Notes: a model not told the origin generated them from the sequence alone. A DNA stretch of 64,000 bases from Desmospora profundinema (GCF_031454155.1 NZ_JAVDQG010000001.1:1-64000); one strand, 5' to 3'; shown: positions 6,931 through 16,029, numbered from the stretch's first letter. Program-made: numbers and translations.

Positions 6931-8859
6931 ATGACAAATTTGATGCCCTCGATGTGTCTGAAAGTGAAAAAGGACACCTTTTTTTTGCCTGATTCCAACG
7001 GTGGTGTGTATGTTCGGAACAACGCTGTCTCATTCCGTATGAAAGGCCGGACGATCCATCAGTGGATTGAAAAACTGATCCCGCTGTTCAACGGAGAACA
7101 CACATTGGAGGAATTGACCGACGGATTGCCGGATCCGTATCGGGATCGGATATATGAAATCGCAGAAGCTTTATACCAAAACGGTTTTGTTCGGGATATC
7201 AGCCAAGACCGTCCGCATCAATTGCTGGATGAGGTTTGTAAAACGTATGCTTCCCAAATTGAATTTTTGGATAGTTTCGGCGGCTCGGGCGCCTACCGTT
7301 TTCAGTGCTATCGTCGGAGCAAGGTGTTGGCGGTCGGTTCCGGACCGTTTTTTATGTCGTTGGTTGCGGCGTTGTTGGAATCCGGATTGCCCAAGCTCCA
7401 CATGCTGGCCACGGACGGAATGGAGACCCATCGGCAGCGGTTAGAGGAATTGGAAGCACATGCCCGTCAAACGGACCCCGAGGTGGCGCTGGAGGAGTTC
7501 ACCCTGCAAAAAAAAGGAGGGTCTTGGCGGGCGGCTGTCCAGCCGTATGATGTGATTTTGTATGTGTCCCAGGAGGGCGATGTGGAGGAGTTTCGTGTTA
7601 TCCATGCGGTTTGCCGGGAGGAAAAAAAGGTTTTCATCCCCGCCATGTGTCTGCAGCAGGCGGGGATGGCGGGTCCCCTGGTGCATCCGGATTCCGGGGG
7701 GTGTTGGGAGTCTGCCTGGCGCCGCATACACGGGTCCGCTCTTTGGAAAGATCCGCAGTTACACGCTTTCTCTTCCACTGCGGGAGCGGTATTGGCTAAT
7801 GTGATCGTGTTTGAATGGTTCAAAAAGGCGACGGGTGTGATCATGGAAGCAAATGATCGCTTTTTTTTGCTTGATTTAGAGACGATGGAAGGAGACTGGC
7901 ATTCTTTTATCCCACACCCGCTGGTGGCTGGGTATTCAAAAGCGGAAGAGATTCACGATCTCGATGCTCTTCTGGAAGGTGATTTAGTCCGAAGAGAGTC
8001 GGACGGATTGTTTTCGGTCTTCAGTCTGTTGACATCAGCGAAATCAGGGGTTTTCCATCTTTGGGAGGAGGGGGATTTAAAGCAGCTGCCATTGGCTCAG
8101 TGCCGCGTTCAGGCAGCCGACCCGCTGTCGGAGGGACCAGCGGAATTATTGCCTGACATGGTTTGTACCGGTTTGACGCATGAGGAGGCACGGCGGGAAG
8201 CGGGTTTAGCCGGGATTGAAGCGTATGTATTCCAAATGGTGGGATTCCTTGTCGAGGGGTTGACAGAACCACAGGAATGGATCGGCGTCGGAGCGGGGGA
8301 AACGGTTGCGGAAGGCATTTGGCGCGGGTTGCAAAAGTGTTTGCTGAAGCAACTGGAAAAGAGGCTGGCGGATCAAAAGCCTCTCGTCTTCCGGGTGCAG
8401 TTGAGCACGGTGGAGGATGAACGTTGCCGGTTTTATTTGCAGGCATTAACCACGATAACAGGCGATCCGATGATCGGATTGGGGGAGGAAGTGTCCGGCT
8501 TCCCTGTGGTATGGGTCGGCACGGGGGACCGCTGGTACGGCACTGCAGGCTTGAATGTGACCATGGCGTTACGGAAGGCCTTGCAACAGGCGCTCTCAAA
8601 GGTGCAAGACCCAGCGGTGCAGTATTCAGCGCAAGCGGTGGAGTGTACGACGGTTCTTCTGGAAGAAAAGCGACCGCAAAGCCTGGTCATTCCTGCGGGT
8701 GGTGAATCGACACAACAGGAGGTTTTGCAAACCGCCTTGCAGGTCTTAAAACGGAATCAGAAGCGGATGATGGTCTTTGACTTGGCACAGGAACCCTTTT
8801 TAAAAGAGAAGCTGGCGGGAGTGTTTGGCGTGTTGCTACGAGGGGAGGAATCCCGGTGA
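6931..8859 (+). CDS. Putative thiazole-containing bacteriocin maturation protein, ThiF/E1-like
   Basis: The 642-residue protein matches the pattern of the ocin ThiF-like family, which accompanies heterocycloanthracin precursors. An N-terminal winged-helix peptide-binding region covers about residues 10-100 (WIEKLIPLFNGEHTLEELTDG). An E1-like Rossmann region follows (VLAVGSGPFFMSLVAALLESG), then a C-terminal part related to YcaO partner domains. It most likely recognises the leader peptide and presents it to the cyclodehydratase. ATG 6931 is chosen over GTG 6889 because GGAAGGAGGAG at 6915-6925 lies just ahead of it. Its stop overlaps the next start by four bases (GTGA), so the two proteins are translationally coupled and probably form a complex. 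Confidence 0.82.
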   Translation: MTNLMPSMCLKVKKDTFFLPDSNGGVYVRNNAVSFRMKGRTIHQWIEKLIPLFNGEHTLEELTDGLPDPYRDRIYEIAEALYQNGFVRDISQDRPHQLLDEVCKTYASQIEFLDSFGGSGAYRFQCYRRSKVLAVGSGPFFMSLVAALLESGLPKLHMLATDGMETHRQRLEELEAHARQTDPEVALEEFTLQKKGGSWRAAVQPYDVILYVSQEGDVEEFRVIHAVCREEKKVFIPAMCLQQAGMAGPLVHPDSGGCWESAWRRIHGSALWKDPQLHAFSSTAGAVLANVIVFEWFKKATGVIMEANDRFFLLDLETMEGDWHSFIPHPLVAGYSKAEEIHDLDALLEGDLVRRESDGLFSVFSLLTSAKSGVFHLWEEGDLKQLPLAQCRVQAADPLSEGPAELLPDMVCTGLTHEEARREAGLAGIEAYVFQMVGFLVEGLTEPQEWIGVGAGETVAEGIWRGLQKCLLKQLEKRLADQKPLVFRVQLSTVEDERCRFYLQALTTITGDPMIGLGEEVSGFPVVWVGTGDRWYGTAGLNVTMALRKALQQALSKVQDPAVQYSAQAVECTTVLLEEKRPQSLVIPAGGESTQQEVLQTALQVLKRNQKRMMVFDLAQEPFLKEKLAGVFGVLLRGEESR

Positions 8860-10781
8860 GCACTGTGGTGGTTGTTGGAGAAGGGCTGTTGGCGGATTTC
8901 GTGTGTGGGGAACTCTCCCCCCGATGCCAAATCCTTCGCCGAACCGATTTGAAAACGGAAGAGACAGGAGAAGCAGACTTGGCTCTAATATTGTATGATT
9001 CCTGGAATCCATCCGTTTATCACCAGGCGGAAGAGGTGTTCCGGACAGCCGGCATGCCCTGGCTGCGGGGAGGTGTTTCGTTTGGAGAAGGAGTGGTTGG
9101 ACCGCTGGTTCGCCCGGGAACGCCTGGGTGCTCCCGATGTGCGGACACGCGACGCCTCACAGCGGGACGCGACCGCCAAGAGATGTGGCAGTTGCAACAG
9201 CGGTCAACCACCCACGATTCTTGGGCATCGCGCACGGGCCTTTTGCACATGGCTCACCTGCTGGCGGCAGAGGCACGGAGGGTGTTGCAAGGCAGTCGAA
9301 CCCACTTGGAAGGACGGGTATTTTTAATCAACCTAAAAACACTGCAAGGCTCCCGTCACTTTTTTCTGCCTGACCCGCTGTGTTCGGTTTGCGGTCGATT
9401 GCCTGCTGATTCGCCGACAGCGAGCCGAATTTCCCTACAACCGAGTCCAAAGGTTCGTCATGATCCATATCGCTGCCGCTCGATGAATGAACTGAAGGAA
9501 GTGCTGGTAAACGACTATCTCGATCATCGAACCGGCATGTTGAACGGGAAAATGCATGATTTGGCGTCCACCTTTGCGGATGCGGGGGTGAATCTGCCGT
9601 CGTTCACGGGGGATGAGGGAACGGGGGGGCGCACTCACTCCTATGCGGAAAGTGAGTGTGCGGCTATTTTGGAGGGTTTGGAGCGCTACTGCGGGCTGCA
9701 ACCCCGCGGCAAACGGACGACGATCCACGATTGTTACCGAAATCTGGACGATCAAGCGCTGAACCCCGGCACCATCGGGGTGCACGCAAAGGAGCAGTAT
9801 GCGCAGCCGGATTTTCCGTTTACCCCCTTTGATCCCGACCGCCTGCTCGATTGGGTGTGGGGTTATTCATTTTTGCAGGAGCGCCCCATACTAGTTCCAA
9901 AGTCTCTCGCTTATTTCGGTCCGGGTTGCGGAGAGCGTTTTGTCTTTGAGACTTCAAATGGATGCGCTTTGGGTGGGAGTTTGGAAGAGGCCGTTTTCTA
10001 CGGCCTTTTGGAAGTCGTCGAACGCGACTCCTTCCTGATGACGTGGTATGCTCAATTGCCTGTCCCCCGTTTGGATCCGACTTCCGCTGAAGATCGCGAT
10101 CTGCGGTTGATGGTGGATCGTTTTCAAACGGTGACGGGGTATGATCTCTATTTTTTTAACACGACGATGGAGAACAACATTCCCAGTGTGTGGGCGTTGG
10201 CGAAAAACAGAAAATCGCAGGGAGCCCATCTGATCTGTGCGGCTGGAGCCCATCTGGATCCCGTCCGGGCGGTAAAAGGCGCAGTTCATGAATTGTCCAG
10301 CACGATGCGGATGCTTCATAAGCAATATGAGAAAAATCGAGAGAAGGCGGGTCATATGTTTCACGACTCAACTCTGGTGCGACAGATGGAGGACCATTCT
10401 ATCCTATACGGCTTGCCGCAAGCGAAGAAGCGCCTGTATTTTTTGCTGGATGAAAAGCGTCCGTTGCGAAGGTTTGACCAGGAGTTCCAGCAAGAGAAAA
10501 GGCATATGGACTTGACCGAGGACCTGAAGGAAATACTCCAGGTGTTTCACCGATTGAACCTTGATGTGATTGTAGTGAACCAGACAACACCAGAACTGAG
10601 TCGAAACGGACTTTTTTGCGTAAAAGTGCTGATCCCGGGGATGTTGCCGATGACCTTCGGACATCATTTTACCCGCCTGGAAGGGATGGACCGGGTGTTG
10701 AGGGTACCGGTGGATCTCGGATATACCGAACAACCACTGACACTGGAACAGCTTAATCCACATCCGCATCCGTTTCCATAA
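8856..10781 (+). CDS. Fused TOMM cyclodehydratase: E1-like domain plus YcaO (SagD) domain
   Basis: Residues 1 to about 215 form an E1-like partner domain with two cysteine pairs (C92/C95 in CSRC, C176/C179 in CSVC) that would bind structural zinc. Residues from about 230 form the YcaO domain: SYAESECAAILEGLERYC and FETSNGCALGGSLEEA with EVVERDSFLMTW hold the ATP- and Mg-binding acidic residues. The protein ends in a proline-rich NPHPHPFP tail, a mark of azoline-forming YcaO enzymes. The reaction is ATP-dependent backbone cyclodehydration of Cys to thiazoline. The GTG start overlaps the preceding stop. It is followed after 19 bases by the dehydrogenase gene. Confidence 0.93.
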   Translation: MSTVVVVGEGLLADFVCGELSPRCQILRRTDLKTEETGEADLALILYDSWNPSVYHQAEEVFRTAGMPWLRGGVSFGEGVVGPLVRPGTPGCSRCADTRRLTAGRDRQEMWQLQQRSTTHDSWASRTGLLHMAHLLAAEARRVLQGSRTHLEGRVFLINLKTLQGSRHFFLPDPLCSVCGRLPADSPTASRISLQPSPKVRHDPYRCRSMNELKEVLVNDYLDHRTGMLNGKMHDLASTFADAGVNLPSFTGDEGTGGRTHSYAESECAAILEGLERYCGLQPRGKRTTIHDCYRNLDDQALNPGTIGVHAKEQYAQPDFPFTPFDPDRLLDWVWGYSFLQERPILVPKSLAYFGPGCGERFVFETSNGCALGGSLEEAVFYGLLEVVERDSFLMTWYAQLPVPRLDPTSAEDRDLRLMVDRFQTVTGYDLYFFNTTMENNIPSVWALAKNRKSQGAHLICAAGAHLDPVRAVKGAVHELSSTMRMLHKQYEKNREKAGHMFHDSTLVRQMEDHSILYGLPQAKKRLYFLLDEKRPLRRFDQEFQQEKRHMDLTEDLKEILQVFHRLNLDVIVVNQTTPELSRNGLFCVKVLIPGMLPMTFGHHFTRLEGMDRVLRVPVDLGYTEQPLTLEQLNPHPHPFP

Positions 10782-10800
10782 GCCGTGGGGAGGGGAAAAG

Positions 10801-12363
10801 ATGAGTCTAGAAACATTTTTGCACCATCTCCATTTTGACATTGCCAAGACTCAACCGCGAGATTGGAAGGTAGATTGGGAAGATACACCTCTTCCGTATA
10901 AACGTTACCACGGCTTGCCTGCAATCCCGCTTTCTTTGGAAGTACCGCTGACGCTCAAAGGATGCGAAGTGCCTGTAAAGCCGAAGATTCGCGAAATCGG
11001 CCATTTTTTCTGGTATGGATTCGGACTCTCGCAATTCTGCCAACCCGTCCATCCTTCGGGTGCCGTGGAACACGCGATGTACCGGCGGTTCGTTCCCTCC
11101 GGCGGAGCGCTGTATCCCAACGAATTGTACGTGTATCTGAACATGGATGAAGTCTCGCGGGGGATATATCATTATGATGCGGCTCATCACCGCTTGGTGT
11201 TGTTGCGGAAAGGCGATTATGATTCTTACCTGGCCCGGGCTCTCGGCTATCGCTGTGACGTGTCGGCTTATTTTGGTGTCGTTTTTGTGTCTACGATGTT
11301 TCAGAAAAATGGCTTTAAATATCATCACTTTGCTTATCGTCTGCAAGGGCTGGATACGGGCGTGTTAATCGGGCAGCTGCTGGAGGTGGCGAAGCGGTTT
11401 GGCTTTGAATCGGCGGTCTACTTCCGGTTTCTTGATCGGGCCGTTAACCATCTGCTGGGTTTGTCCGAATGGAAGGAGAGTGTGTATGCAGTCGTTCCGC
11501 TGGCGTTGGATCCTAGGGTTACGAGGTTTGATGAAGAGAATAATGACAAGTCGATCTCTGCCGAGGAGTTGTGCCGAGAGTTGACAGTGCTGCAACATGA
11601 ACATGACATCCGGTCGAAGAGAAGGATCGAGTATCCAATGATCATCCGGATGAATGAAGCCTCCCTGCTGGAATCCATCAAACCGTTTCGGCAGGTAAAG
11701 GGGGAGAAGAACAGCAGCTGTGAGGGTGAGATAATCCTCCTGCCCCGTGTGGACCGGCTATCGTATGATCTGGCGGCAGTCTGTCGAAAGCGGTTTTCAC
11801 CAGGGATCCATTTTGTCTTGGATCAGGTGAGTCAATCGCAACTGGCCGCTTTGTTACGGGAAGCGACAGCTTCTTTTTCGTATCGGAATGATTTGGATGG
11901 AGCACAGGAGAATCTCGTATCCCGTGTCTCACTGGTTGGATGTTTGCATGGTGTGGAAGGCATTCCGGATGGTGCTTACCATTATGACAGGGCCGCTCAT
12001 GCATTCCGGCAGATACGCCCTGGAGATCATCGTCGGCGGCTGCAACAGGGAATGTCCTCGCATACGGTAAACTTGTCCCAAGTACCGCTCTGCTTTCATG
12101 TGACAGGGGATCGGGATCACCTCAAAGGGGCGCTGGGGTATAGAGGGTACCGCATTCAACAGATGGAAGCGGGTATGCTGACGCATCGTTTACTGCTGGC
12201 GGCGTCCGCCCTCGGGATGGGGGGGCACCCGCTTCTCGATTTTGATGCGGGCTCGTGTGATGAACTCTATCGTTTGGCTCCACAAGGAAAAACCAGTCTA
12301 ATCCAAATCCCAATCGGTCCCTATCGTCTTCCTCCCCGTTTGCAGGGAAGTTTGCATGGTTGA
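10801..12363 (+). CDS. SagB-type FMN-dependent dehydrogenase (tandem nitroreductase-like modules)
   Basis: This is the azoline dehydrogenase of the cluster, expected to oxidise thiazolines to thiazoles with FMN. The 520-residue chain holds two related halves. The first is about residues 90-250 (RRFVPSGGALYPNELYVY, GIYHYDAAHHRL, GVLIGQLLEVAKRFGFE). The second is about residues 350-515 (GCLHGVEGIPDGAYHYD, GMLTHRLLLAASALGMGG). Only the first keeps the classic SGGALYPNE FMN signature. ATG 10801 follows a GGGGAGGGG ribosome site. It is the last gene of the cluster, and no transporter, protease or obvious immunity gene follows. The tandem arrangement is known for some SagB/ThcOx proteins. Confidence 0.9.
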   Translation: MSLETFLHHLHFDIAKTQPRDWKVDWEDTPLPYKRYHGLPAIPLSLEVPLTLKGCEVPVKPKIREIGHFFWYGFGLSQFCQPVHPSGAVEHAMYRRFVPSGGALYPNELYVYLNMDEVSRGIYHYDAAHHRLVLLRKGDYDSYLARALGYRCDVSAYFGVVFVSTMFQKNGFKYHHFAYRLQGLDTGVLIGQLLEVAKRFGFESAVYFRFLDRAVNHLLGLSEWKESVYAVVPLALDPRVTRFDEENNDKSISAEELCRELTVLQHEHDIRSKRRIEYPMIIRMNEASLLESIKPFRQVKGEKNSSCEGEIILLPRVDRLSYDLAAVCRKRFSPGIHFVLDQVSQSQLAALLREATASFSYRNDLDGAQENLVSRVSLVGCLHGVEGIPDGAYHYDRAAHAFRQIRPGDHRRRLQQGMSSHTVNLSQVPLCFHVTGDRDHLKGALGYRGYRIQQMEAGMLTHRLLLAASALGMGGHPLLDFDAGSCDELYRLAPQGKTSLIQIPIGPYRLPPRLQGSLHG

Positions 12364-12406
12364 ATAAGCGGAAGAAATAGGTGAACAAGGCTGGCAGTAT
12401 GCTTTT

Positions 12407-12439
12407 GTTCACTTTCTGTTCATAAAAAGATGGTAATAT
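12407..12439 (+). promoter_or_regulatory. Direct-repeat operator and -10 box upstream of the first two-component system
   Basis: GTTCA occurs at 12407-12411 and again at 12418-12422, 11 bp apart, which is one helical turn and typical for OmpR/PhoB-type dimers binding in tandem. TAATAT (12434-12439) lies ten bases after the second repeat. The same layout occurs at 14242-14274. An upstream GTGAACAA at 12381 forms an inverted copy of TTGTTCAC. Confidence 0.65.
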
Positions 12440-12466
12440 ATTTGTAAATAATTAGGGGGACAATGG

Positions 12467-13159
12467 ATGAACAAGAAAGTGAACGTTCTTATCATTGAAG
12501 ATGATCCTTATATATGTGAGTTGATCACTTTATACGCAGAAAAAAGTGGATATACTGTTTACGTTGCTAACAATGGGATGGAAGGTTTGGAATTGTTTTA
12601 TGATAACCCGCCAGATCTTGTCATTCTGGATATTATGATGCCTGAAATGGACGGTTGGGAAGTTTGCACGGAAATAAGACGATTTGATAAAACTCCTATT
12701 ATCATGTTGACGGGGAAAGGCGAAAACGATGATAAACTGAAAGGTTTCGACCTGGGAACAGATGATTACTTGGTGAAACCTTTTGACCCAAACGAATTGA
12801 TGGCGAGGGTCAAAGCAGTACTGCGGCGAACCAATCCGATGTTCAATATAAATGAGATCATTGAACTTCCCTTGTTGAAGATTGATCCTCAACAATACAA
12901 GGTGGTCTGTGATAAACATGAGATCGTGTTACCGCCCAAGGAAATGGAGTTGCTGTATTTTCTGGCCTTACATTCAAATCAAGTGTTTACACGTCAACAG
13001 TTGTTGGATCAAATATGGGGGTTGGATTTTGAGGGGGATCCGAGAACAGTCGATGTGCATATTAAAAGGATTCGAGAAAAATTGGGGGATTCCAACCCTT
13101 ATTGGAAAGTGAAGACCATAAGAGGAGTTGGATACAAATTTGAGGTGAACAACCGGTGA
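12467..13159 (+). CDS. OmpR/PhoB-family response regulator
   Basis: The receiver domain has the acidic pocket EDD (residues 11-13), phospho-acceptor D55 in LVILDIMMPEMDGWEV, conserved Thr in IIMLTGKG and Lys in DDYLVKPFDP. A winged-helix DNA-binding domain of the OmpR type follows (LPPKEMELLYFLALHSNQVFTR, DVHIKRIREKLG, IRGVGYKFEV). It is coupled by a four-base overlap to the sensor kinase and should bind the tandem GTTCA sites ahead of its own gene and ahead of 14320. The position between the modified-peptide cluster and metal-resistance genes suggests it controls one of them. The signal is not known. Confidence 0.93.
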   Translation: MNKKVNVLIIEDDPYICELITLYAEKSGYTVYVANNGMEGLELFYDNPPDLVILDIMMPEMDGWEVCTEIRRFDKTPIIMLTGKGENDDKLKGFDLGTDDYLVKPFDPNELMARVKAVLRRTNPMFNINEIIELPLLKIDPQQYKVVCDKHEIVLPPKEMELLYFLALHSNQVFTRQQLLDQIWGLDFEGDPRTVDVHIKRIREKLGDSNPYWKVKTIRGVGYKFEVNNR

Positions 13160-14235
13160 TTCGAATAAAAAGTATTTTTTTGAAGCTGTTTATCACCTAT
13201 ATCGTCATACTCATGGTGTCGCATGTCATTTTTACTTTCGCTTCCTATTTGTTGTTTCAGGATCATTTCGATCACGCACATCCGAATTCGGAAGGTTTAG
13301 ACCGAATGAAGGCATTTGGATTGGCCTCGGTGATTTCGATTACCATTACCGGCTTGTTTACCTACTACCTTGCGAAAAGAATCACCGCCCCCATTCGGCA
13401 AATGAATCGAGTTGCCCTCCAAATTGCTAAGGGACAATTTGATCAAAAAATTAAAATCAAGACGCGTGATGAGCTGGGAGAATTGGGGAAGACGCTCAAC
13501 TTTATGGCTCAGGAGTTGGCCGGTTTGGATCAGATGAGAAAGGATTTCGTAGCCAATGTTTCCCACGATTTGCGCTCCCCTCTCACTTCGATTCATGGAT
13601 TTGTCCAGGCGTTTCTGGATGATACGATTCCGAACGAACGAAAGAGCCATTATTTAACGATTATGAAAGAACAAACCGAGCGAATGATGAAGCTGGTCGA
13701 TGATCTTCTCGACATGGCTAGAATAGAAGCGGGACAGTTGGTTATCCGGCCTGTCATCTTTAATTTGTCGGAACGGGTTCGCCAAATCCTGGCTCGCATG
13801 GAACCTGAATTTGTGAAAAGACAGGTCCATGTGGAGTTGATATCTGAAGAAGAAAAAGACATCTACGTATTTGCCGATCCGGATCGGATGGATCAAGTGA
13901 TCGTCAATTTGATTCAAAATGCCGTGCAATTTTCTCCACCCGATCGTTCTGTCGAAGTGTTTTTGAAAAAAGAAGGACAAGCGGTGGTGTCTATTCGAGA
14001 TGAAGGACCGGGAATCAGGCAAGAGGACATGGAATCGATTTGGGAACGATTTTACAAAGCGGATAGAGCCCGGGCGAAAAATGCGGGTACAGGGCTCGGC
14101 TTGTCCATTGTTAAGCACATTTTAGATCTCCATCAAACCGATATTCAAGTGGAAAGTGAAGTAGGAAGAGGGACTACCTTCATTTTTACGCTTCCGATCG
14201 TTTTGGAGATGTCTAAAAAACCTCAAAACGAGTGA
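13156..14235 (+). CDS. Sensor histidine kinase with minimal extracytoplasmic loop
   Basis: Two membrane segments (about residues 7-34 and 53-72) flank a loop of under 20 residues containing DHFDHAHPN. The short histidine-bearing loop suggests sensing within or near the membrane. A HAMP linker follows (AKRITAPIRQMNRVALQIAKG), then a dimerisation domain with phospho-acceptor H137 in FVANVSHDLRSPLTSIHGF, and a catalytic ATPase domain with NLIQNAVQFS, DEGPGI and GTGLGLSIV. It is 359 residues long and starts with GTG overlapping the regulator stop. Confidence 0.93.
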   Translation: MIRIKSIFLKLFITYIVILMVSHVIFTFASYLLFQDHFDHAHPNSEGLDRMKAFGLASVISITITGLFTYYLAKRITAPIRQMNRVALQIAKGQFDQKIKIKTRDELGELGKTLNFMAQELAGLDQMRKDFVANVSHDLRSPLTSIHGFVQAFLDDTIPNERKSHYLTIMKEQTERMMKLVDDLLDMARIEAGQLVIRPVIFNLSERVRQILARMEPEFVKRQVHVELISEEEKDIYVFADPDRMDQVIVNLIQNAVQFSPPDRSVEVFLKKEGQAVVSIRDEGPGIRQEDMESIWERFYKADRARAKNAGTGLGLSIVKHILDLHQTDIQVESEVGRGTTFIFTLPIVLEMSKKPQNE

Positions 14236-14241
14236 TTCTCC

Positions 14242-14274
14242 GTTCATCTTCTGTTCATCAAACAGTGCTATGCT
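14242..14274 (+). promoter_or_regulatory. Second copy of the GTTCA direct-repeat operator with -10 box
   Basis: GTTCA at 14242-14246 and 14253-14257 are again 11 bp apart, and TATGCT (14269-14274) lies ten bases beyond the second repeat. This geometry is identical to the site at 12407. It lies directly upstream of the small membrane gene at 14320, which is therefore a likely target of the regulator. Confidence 0.65.
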
Positions 14275-14319
14275 GGATTTTGTAGTAAAAATCATGAAAA
14301 CAAAAAGGAGGATCTCTCG

Positions 14320-14547
14320 ATGAGAAAACGCACAACAGACGAGGATAAACATATGGCTGATCCACCCCCCTACCCCGGTACACCGCGCTGGGTAAAGGTG
14401 TCTGGGATCATCGTGATCGCCCTGGTCTTGTTGCTTGTCATCATCATGCTCTTCGGAGGTGGTGACCACGGCCCCGGTCGCCACATTCCGTCCGATGACG
14501 CGGGTGGCCGGACACCGCTCAACGAACACAGGGTGCAACAGTCATGA
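14320..14547 (+). CDS. Small single-span membrane protein
   Basis: The 75-residue protein has a charged N-terminus, a proline-rich PPPYPGTPRW, one membrane helix (VSGIIVIALVLLLVIIMLF) and an outer GGGDHGPGRH segment that could bind a metal. An AAAAGGAGG ribosome site precedes ATG 14320. Its stop overlaps the next start (ATGA), so it is probably a partner of the following membrane protein. The upstream GTTCA operator suggests two-component control. No named family is recognised. Confidence 0.65.
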   Translation: MRKRTTDEDKHMADPPPYPGTPRWVKVSGIIVIALVLLLVIIMLFGGGDHGPGRHIPSDDAGGRTPLNEHRVQQS

Positions 14548-15077
14548 CCATGACACCCGGCCTTCGCAAGTTTGCTCTTATCGCGCATATTACTTCCTCG
14601 GTCGGCTGGTTCGGCGCGGTTACTGCCTATATCGCTCTCGACGTTGCCGTTGTAACCAGCGGGGATGCTCAAATATTGCGTGCCGCCTATATCGCGATGG
14701 AGTTAATCATCTGGTGGGCTCTCGTCCCGTTGGCCCTCGCCTCCCTGCTGACGGGGCTTGTCATGTCATTGGGCACCCCGTGGGGCTTATTTCGGCACTA
14801 TTGGATCCTGTTTAAACTGCTGCTAACCCTCTTTGCCACCATCATCTTGCTGGGGCACACACAGACAAGCAGCTATATGGCAGGCGTAGCAGCAGATCCG
14901 ACCACGTCCATTGCCGATCTCCAAGCGCTGGGGGGCTCACTGCTCCACTCCGTTGGCGGCCTGGTGGTGTTGCTTCTGATTATGATCCTGTCGGTGTACA
15001 AGCCGCGGGGCATGACCCCATACGGATGGCGTAAGCAGCATGAGCGGCGGAAGGTGTCGCAGCGATCGATGCAGTGA
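14544..15077 (+). CDS. Four-helix integral membrane protein, DUF2269/CopD-like
   Basis: Four hydrophobic helices fill the 177 residues. Conserved-looking histidines occur in LIAHITSSVGWFGA and LLHSVGG, the pattern of small heme- or metal-linked membrane proteins such as DUF2269 and CopD-type domains. The C-terminus is basic and cytoplasmic (YGWRKQHERRKVSQ). It is translated together with the preceding small protein. A metal or respiratory role is inferred only from the fold pattern and copper-related neighbours. Confidence 0.6.
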   Translation: MTMTPGLRKFALIAHITSSVGWFGAVTAYIALDVAVVTSGDAQILRAAYIAMELIIWWALVPLALASLLTGLVMSLGTPWGLFRHYWILFKLLLTLFATIILLGHTQTSSYMAGVAADPTTSIADLQALGGSLLHSVGGLVVLLLIMILSVYKPRGMTPYGWRKQHERRKVSQRSMQ

Positions 15078-15254
15078 CTCTTGAATGGCTATCGAGTGAA
15101 CCCTGTCCTGACCTTGCTAAGGTGAACGACGGCTTAGGAGCGCCATCAATGGGAGTATTAAAATTTTTACAGACATTCTGTTAGATAGGCTAAATCTGTA
15201 CGTGGCGATGAGTTGTAACACTATTGCATTATTTTCTGGAAAAATTCCTGAAAC

Positions 15255-15290
15255 CTAAGGGCAATCCCATAGGCCTCAATCTTTTTTAAT
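15255..15290 (+). terminator. Possible weak terminator in a 500-base gap
   Basis: CCTAAGGG and CCCATAGG pair with one mismatch around a four-base loop, and six T follow after ten bases. It may end the 14320-15077 operon. The remainder of 15078-15359 shows no gene. Confidence 0.35.
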
Positions 15291-15359
15291 CACAGAAACT
15301 CCTATTTGGGTAGTTTAATTTAAATAATTTGCTGGATTAACATAGATATCCATACTTGG

Positions 15360-15578
15360 CTATGCGGTGATATTCTGATGAAAGCCGACAAGATGATGAT
15401 GGCTCGTTCGTTGGAACTCCGTGTTCCCTTTGTCGATCGGGAAGTTTTTGATTGGGCCACCGTTTTCATCCCCATATCTAAAGCTAGGGGTTTTCTCGCT
15501 CGCAATGGTATAAGAGCGTGTTTGAATAAGTCCAGACTGTTTAACAAACCTTACTTTAAAAAGGAAGGGGGTGGATGA
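15360..15578 (+). pseudogene. Asparagine synthase C-domain fragment
   Basis: A short piece reads GDILMKADKMMMARSLELRV followed by PFVDREVFDWA, the conserved substrate/ATP-proximal stretch of asparagine synthase B enzymes. Both sides lack homology, and after residue 35 the sequence becomes unrelated. Near 15511 the sequence GCGTGTTTGAATAAGTCC resembles the end of the small repeats found elsewhere in the window, so an insertion/deletion event may have left this scrap. Confidence 0.6.
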
Positions 15579-15581
15579 TAA

Positions 15582-15929
15582 ATGCCTGCCATAGTAAGTA
15601 CTAATGTTCAACAATACCAATCCTGCATCGATATGTGTAACCAGTGCATGCAGGCCTGTGAAGAATGCCTGACGTCGTGTTTGAATGAACCCGATGTACA
15701 AGCGAGGATGGATTGCATTCAGGTACTCCGGGACTGTGCCGAAATTTGCTCCATCTCTTCCCGGTACATGTCTCGAAACAGTACGTACGCCAAGCAAATT
15801 TGTGGTGTGTGTGCAATGATTTGCGAGGCGTGTGCGCAGGAATGTGCCACATTTAAGGATGATCACTGCCAAAAATGTGCGGATGTTTGTCGGCAATGTG
15901 CGGCTGAATGCAGACAGATGGCTTCTTAA
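15582..15929 (+). CDS. Four-helix bundle copper-binding protein (Csp/YhjQ type)
   Basis: This 115-residue helical protein carries 19 cysteines, mostly in CxxxC and CxxC spacings along helices (SCIDMCNQCMQACEEC, CGVCAMICEACAQEC, CQKCADVCRQCAAEC). This is the cysteine-lined bundle of the Csp3/DUF326 cytosolic copper-storage family. There is no signal peptide, so Cu(I) would be stored in the cytoplasm. GGAAGGGGGTGG precedes the ATG. It fits the copper chaperone and CopA genes in the next 10 kb. Confidence 0.9.
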   Translation: MPAIVSTNVQQYQSCIDMCNQCMQACEECLTSCLNEPDVQARMDCIQVLRDCAEICSISSRYMSRNSTYAKQICGVCAMICEACAQECATFKDDHCQKCADVCRQCAAECRQMAS

Positions 15930-16029
15930 CCTCACCCAAATACCTCAATGCTCCTCTAAAGATTGGGGTATTTGGGTTGGCCAAATGTATTCGATTTTCT
16001 GCAGATCTTTCAGAAAACTGTCAATATGA

